NCBI GenBank assembly: GCA_004151065.3
Contig: NWUY0300018210.1
Coordinates: 11,413 to 39,717, forward strand
Reading direction: 5' to 3'
DNA length: 28,305 nucleotides
DNA from: Larix sibirica
Lineage: Eukaryota; Streptophyta; Pinopsida; Pinales; Pinaceae
Shown here: positions 28,285 through 28,305 of the stretch, piece after piece
Layout: every line of letters starts with the position of its first letter
Position numbering within the stretch: the first letter of the stretch is position 1
The notes under the pieces: model-generated
Databases searched by the model: none
Seen by the model: only the letters and a program-made list of their open reading frames with translations
Told to the model about the DNA's origin: nothing
Translations under genes and position numbers: made by a program

Positions 28285-28305
28285 ATAACATGATGAACCT
28301 CTAAT

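Overview
The window reads as non-genic DNA from a very large, AT-rich seed-plant genome. A gymnosperm (conifer) is my best guess, based on the density of decayed LTR elements, the L1-type LINEs carrying RNase H domains, and the lack of any intact host gene. That placement is inference; no marker in the sequence proves it. I found no intact protein-coding gene, tRNA, rRNA or CRISPR array.

Layout. 1-100 holds a short tandem repeat. 1602-5195 (minus) holds the fossil of one long gene: a globular N-terminus, a second conserved-looking block, a charged coiled coil of about 200 residues, and a second coiled-coil C-terminal part. It is broken by stops and frameshifts but can be followed over about 3.6 kb; I do not recognise the family. 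Directly upstream of its N-terminus (5461-6240) is a CpG-rich, degenerate tandem array with steps near 72, 75 and 78 bp. 6260-9230 is featureless. 9594-15239 (minus) is a Ty3/gypsy zone: an LTR with TG..CA ends and a degenerate primer-binding site (14794-15239), no recognisable gag or protease, then reverse transcriptase, RNase H and integrase in Ty3/gypsy order. The integrase is interrupted by the 3' end of a second, chromodomain-type gypsy element in the same orientation. 15240-18300 is non-coding with two local tandem duplications and a microsatellite. 18300-18825 (plus) is a LINE C-terminal remnant. 18826-22900 is mostly unassigned, with a possible LTR edge and an orphan primer-binding site. 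23042-25301 (minus) is a LINE 3' end: RT C-terminal part, zinc finger, RNase H, 3' UTR and poly(A). 25303-26642 is another LINE RNase H remnant (plus) with an unidentified minus-strand ORF. 26697-28284 holds a 21/42-bp minisatellite, a small hairpin and a strong inverted repeat.

Assembly. Single or double 'n' bases at 9396, 10116-10117, 25302 and 26643 bound two blocks (9397-10115 and 25303-26642). The second block starts and ends with sequence that lies side by side, almost unchanged, at 18698-18822. The first is flanked on both sides by the same 16-mer. Both look like contigs dropped into gaps, possibly from another haplotype, so element boundaries near them should not be trusted.

The genes do not cooperate as a system; they are independent layers of transposon insertion and decay. 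The least explained item is the long coiled-coil gene fossil with the CpG-rich repeat array beside it.
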